DNA from: Chlorobiota bacterium
Lineage (GTDB): Bacteria > Bacteroidota > Bacteroidia > Bacteroidales > JAADJA01
Assembly (NCBI GenBank): GCA_030592565.1
Contig: JAUVIX010000143.1
Coordinates: 1 to 8,551 of the forward strand
Length of the DNA stretch: 8,551 nt
Direction of reading: 5' to 3'
The position numbers were made by a program, and so were the translations under genes. Shown piece by piece: positions 6,725-8,551 of the stretch. A model generated the notes under the pieces. That model did no database searches and was not told where the DNA came from. It worked only from the letters and a program-made list of their open reading frames with translations. The stretch's first letter is position 1; the number at the start of each line of letters is the position of its first letter.

Positions 6725-6748
6725 TCAGAATCTAGATAGGAATTCTGA
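6725..6748. terminator. Small inverted repeat between convergent genes
   Basis: TCAGAAT (6725-6731) pairs with ATTCTGA (6742-6748) across a 10-base loop in the 54-base gap between two convergent genes. There is no T run after it on the + strand. On the - strand a T8 run (6757-6764) precedes rather than follows it. A role in ending transcription is possible from position only. Confidence 0.2.
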
Positions 6749-6767
6749 AAGAAATCAAAAAAAATTC

Positions 6768-8255
6768 TTATTCCGGTATTTGAGAAGCCTGCCCTACATT
6801 TGGCAACCATTTCTCATTTTTATCAGGATTAGCTATCTGCCTGTCCATATTGAAATCTCCTGATATGTAGCCCTGATCAGCTGCCTGGCTTGCCCAGATA
6901 GCTTTGTCGGTTGCATCAATATCTCCATCAGCATTAGCATCACCACCAATCATTACAGCTTTTCCATTAACCAGTTTTTGAGTGGAATCATATGCTTGTG
7001 AAACAGCAGTAGTGAAATCGTATGTATAGATGCCGCTGTATTCGGTAACGGGATTTGCCGACATTATACCGAGATGATTGCGGTGTCGGATAACCGCAAA
7101 CAATGAATGATTGATTGAATGATTGAATGATAAATTGGATGAACCATCCAAACTGACAACTGCTCCATCATTCATTAAAAATGCTGCCTGCCGATCAATA
7201 ATAGTTTCTCCAGTAGCGAGGGAGGCATCGGTGGTGTCGCGCAATTCAACCAAAACCCAATCAATCACATCTGCATTTGGAATGGAGACAACGGATTCTG
7301 CACCGGCATAATTCCAGGGAGAAATATTGTATGGTTGTAACAAAGGAATAGTTTCAGGGTTGAGGCCGGTATTCATGTCAGCTCCATTAAATGGCCCTTC
7401 TATGAAAACTTTTAATGCTACTCTGACATCCATTCCTGTTAATTTTGCCATCATCCACCAGGATGCCTTACCCTTATTCTCACAGTTCTCATAAGAGGTG
7501 TGTCCTGCCTGATTTAGATTATATTGAGGGTGCTCAAACGGAACAGTTATGGTATCATTTCCATTCCAATATTGATATGTGCTGAGCTCCCATTCTTCTG
7601 TTGTTGGATTATACCACCAGCAATCAATATCTGCAAAGTCAAACAAAACTCTATTGTTATTAATACAGTGGGTGCGAATTTGCTCATTACGCATATACCT
7701 GTTGTATCCTTGAGTAAGGTTTTGATTGTAATGATTCCCTGGTCCTGTTTGTGCATTTCCTGTCATGTAAACAAAAGTAACATTGGGAAATTCTGCCTCT
7801 AATACTGAAATTGAATCAAGATATTCTTGCGTATCCTCCACCGAATATTGATTTAATTGAGTACACCACGACCATTGGGAAACATTAATGGTAGGGTTAT
7901 TATTCAAAATATTACGGGTTTTATTCATTCCTGCTGCTGTTTTCCAGTATTCTTCCGGGGATTCCCATTGCGCGTTAAAAATGCAAAAAGAACCTGAAAC
8001 ATTGGGGAGATAACCTTTGATTTCAATATTGTAAACAGGATTAATTGACTCAATAGTATACAAACCTGTGATTAGTTGACCGCCATGTGAAGTGTGTGCA
8101 TAATGCCATTTTTGTTTCTCCTGAACCGAGTCAATCCAATTCATCGGAATTTGGGAGAGATTCTCACTGGTATGATCAACAATAATTCCCTGGCTTATAG
8201 CATTATTGAAAATCAATACGAATATAATTGCTAATATATTAACTGTCTTTTTCAT
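6768..8255 (-). CDS. Secreted SGNH-hydrolase-like protein with C-terminal dockerin-like calcium-binding module
   Basis: This protein has 495 residues. The signal peptide is residues 1-22 (ends NAISQ). The N-terminal region has HYAHTSHGGQLITG (51-64), VTFVYMTGNAQ (159-169), VLFDFADIDCWW (203-214) and GHTSYENCENKGKASWWMMAKLTG (in 251-274). The order of a Ser/Gly block, a Gly-Asn block and a late His block resembles SGNH-type esterase/lipase proteins, with S56, N167 and H252 as candidate active residues; this is inference, not a firm assignment. Residues 280-430 (VFIEGPFNG, LLQPYNISPWNYAG, VIDWVLVELRD, RQAAFLMNDG, FAVIRHRNHLGIMSANP) form a module seen at the C-end of many large Bacteroidota secreted proteins. 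It is followed by two calcium-loop-like segments, GDANADGDIDATDK (438-451) and GDFNMDRQIANPDK (466-479), which are dockerin-like. There is no T9SS sorting domain. Short ATTGAATG repeats near 7106-7129 encode the NHSINHS stretch. Likely monocistronic. Confidence 0.83.
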   Translation of the reverse strand: MKKTVNILAIIFVLIFNNAISQGIIVDHTSENLSQIPMNWIDSVQEKQKWHYAHTSHGGQLITGLYTIESINPVYNIEIKGYLPNVSGSFCIFNAQWESPEEYWKTAAGMNKTRNILNNNPTINVSQWSWCTQLNQYSVEDTQEYLDSISVLEAEFPNVTFVYMTGNAQTGPGNHYNQNLTQGYNRYMRNEQIRTHCINNNRVLFDFADIDCWWYNPTTEEWELSTYQYWNGNDTITVPFEHPQYNLNQAGHTSYENCENKGKASWWMMAKLTGMDVRVALKVFIEGPFNGADMNTGLNPETIPLLQPYNISPWNYAGAESVVSIPNADVIDWVLVELRDTTDASLATGETIIDRQAAFLMNDGAVVSLDGSSNLSFNHSINHSLFAVIRHRNHLGIMSANPVTEYSGIYTYDFTTAVSQAYDSTQKLVNGKAVMIGGDANADGDIDATDKAIWASQAADQGYISGDFNMDRQIANPDKNEKWLPNVGQASQIPE

Positions 8256-8309
8256 AACATATGTAGATATTTAACTAGATATAACCTGAATAATATCAGT
8301 AAATTATGG

Positions 8310-8342
8310 CAAACATACAAATAATTCCGGTTATACGGCAAT
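8310..8342 (-). promoter_or_regulatory. Bacteroidota-type promoter for the minus-strand SGNH-like gene
   Basis: On the minus strand TATGTTTG (8317-8310) is a perfect TAnnTTTG -7 box, and ATTG (8342-8339) lies 21 bases upstream at the place of the -33 TTTG box (3 of 4 match). Transcription would start close to 8303 and give a leader of about 48 bases. No Shine-Dalgarno site precedes the ATG. Confidence 0.5.
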
Positions 8343-8468
8343 CTTAACAAAAAGTTATATTGAGCATTTACACAAGCTGTAAACTAGAATGAGTCATAAA
8401 ACCCTGTTTGCCCTACTACTGTCTTTATACTAAGCCGTGATAGAATATTCTATTTAGAAAATGATAGG

Positions 8469-8547
8469 TTTTGTGCCTAATTGATGAAGAATTTCTTTGC
8501 ATAGCCGTAGCTACGGAAATAAATTCTGAAGAAGAGTAGGTGCAAAA
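8469..8547. repeat. 79-bp long imperfect palindrome, REP- or MITE-like
   Basis: Three nested paired arms share one centre. The outer arms are TTTTGTGCCTA (8469-8479) and TAGGTGCAAAA (8537-8547), 9 of 11 paired or 11 of 11 with G-U allowed at two places. The middle arms are AGAATTTCTTT (8488-8498) and AAATAAATTCT (8517-8527), 10 of 11. The centre is the perfect palindrome CCGTAGCTACGG (8505-8516). Between arms there is a 6-base bulge (GCATAG) and 8/9-base internal loops. Pairing may continue past the right edge (8465-8466 with 8550-8551). The layout fits a non-autonomous mobile or REP-type element; no transposase is visible. Confidence 0.6.
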
Positions 8548-8551
8548 TATA

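Noticed and set aside
7524..7802. Plus-strand open frame of 92 codons inside the SGNH-like gene
   Set aside because: It is opposite the conserved SGNH-like region; its translation is hydrophobic noise with no motif.
8256..8551. tRNA or small structured RNA in the right-hand gap
   Set aside because: No cloverleaf, no conserved T-loop, and the only strong structure is the palindrome already listed.

Overview
This AT-rich window reads as chromosomal DNA of a member of the Bacteroidota. Two protein C-termini look like type A sorting domains of the type IX secretion system (T9SS), a system restricted to that phylum. Most starts lack a Shine-Dalgarno sequence, and one upstream region holds a perfect Bacteroidota -7 box (TAnnTTTG). 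The genus cannot be named from the sequence alone.

Positions 2-5533 (+ strand) are a tightly packed array of genes for exported proteins, probably one operon whose promoter lies before the window. In order they are: the 3' end of a beta-propeller-like T9SS cargo gene; a YadA-head/tail-fibre-like surface protein whose start overlaps the previous stop (ATGA); a right-handed beta-helix T9SS cargo gene broken into two reading frames at a run of seven A (3607-3613); and an outer-membrane beta-barrel made of two diverged copies of one Bacteroidota barrel unit. Gene gaps are -4, 9 and 8 bases, so the products are probably made together as a cell-surface set. No enzyme activity can be assigned to any of them.

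Positions 5534-5990 hold no convincing gene. They contain a GC-rich mini-hairpin, a short orphan reading-frame tail, five perfectly registered 24-bp tandem repeats whose first copy completes an 11-bp perfect inverted repeat, and an AT-rich dyad followed by a T run just ahead of the next gene. Positions 5991-6713 (+) encode a single-copy porin-like outer-membrane barrel. Convergent to it, 6768-8255 (-) encodes a secreted protein with an SGNH-hydrolase-like N-terminal region and a C-terminal module ending in a dockerin-like calcium-binding pair.

Positions 8256-8551 carry the promoter of that minus-strand gene. At the right edge is a 79-bp long imperfect palindrome, with 11-bp end repeats and a perfect 12-bp centre, that looks like a REP-type or MITE-type element. 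The best candidates for follow-up are the A7 frameshift, the two repeat elements, and the surface-protein operon.
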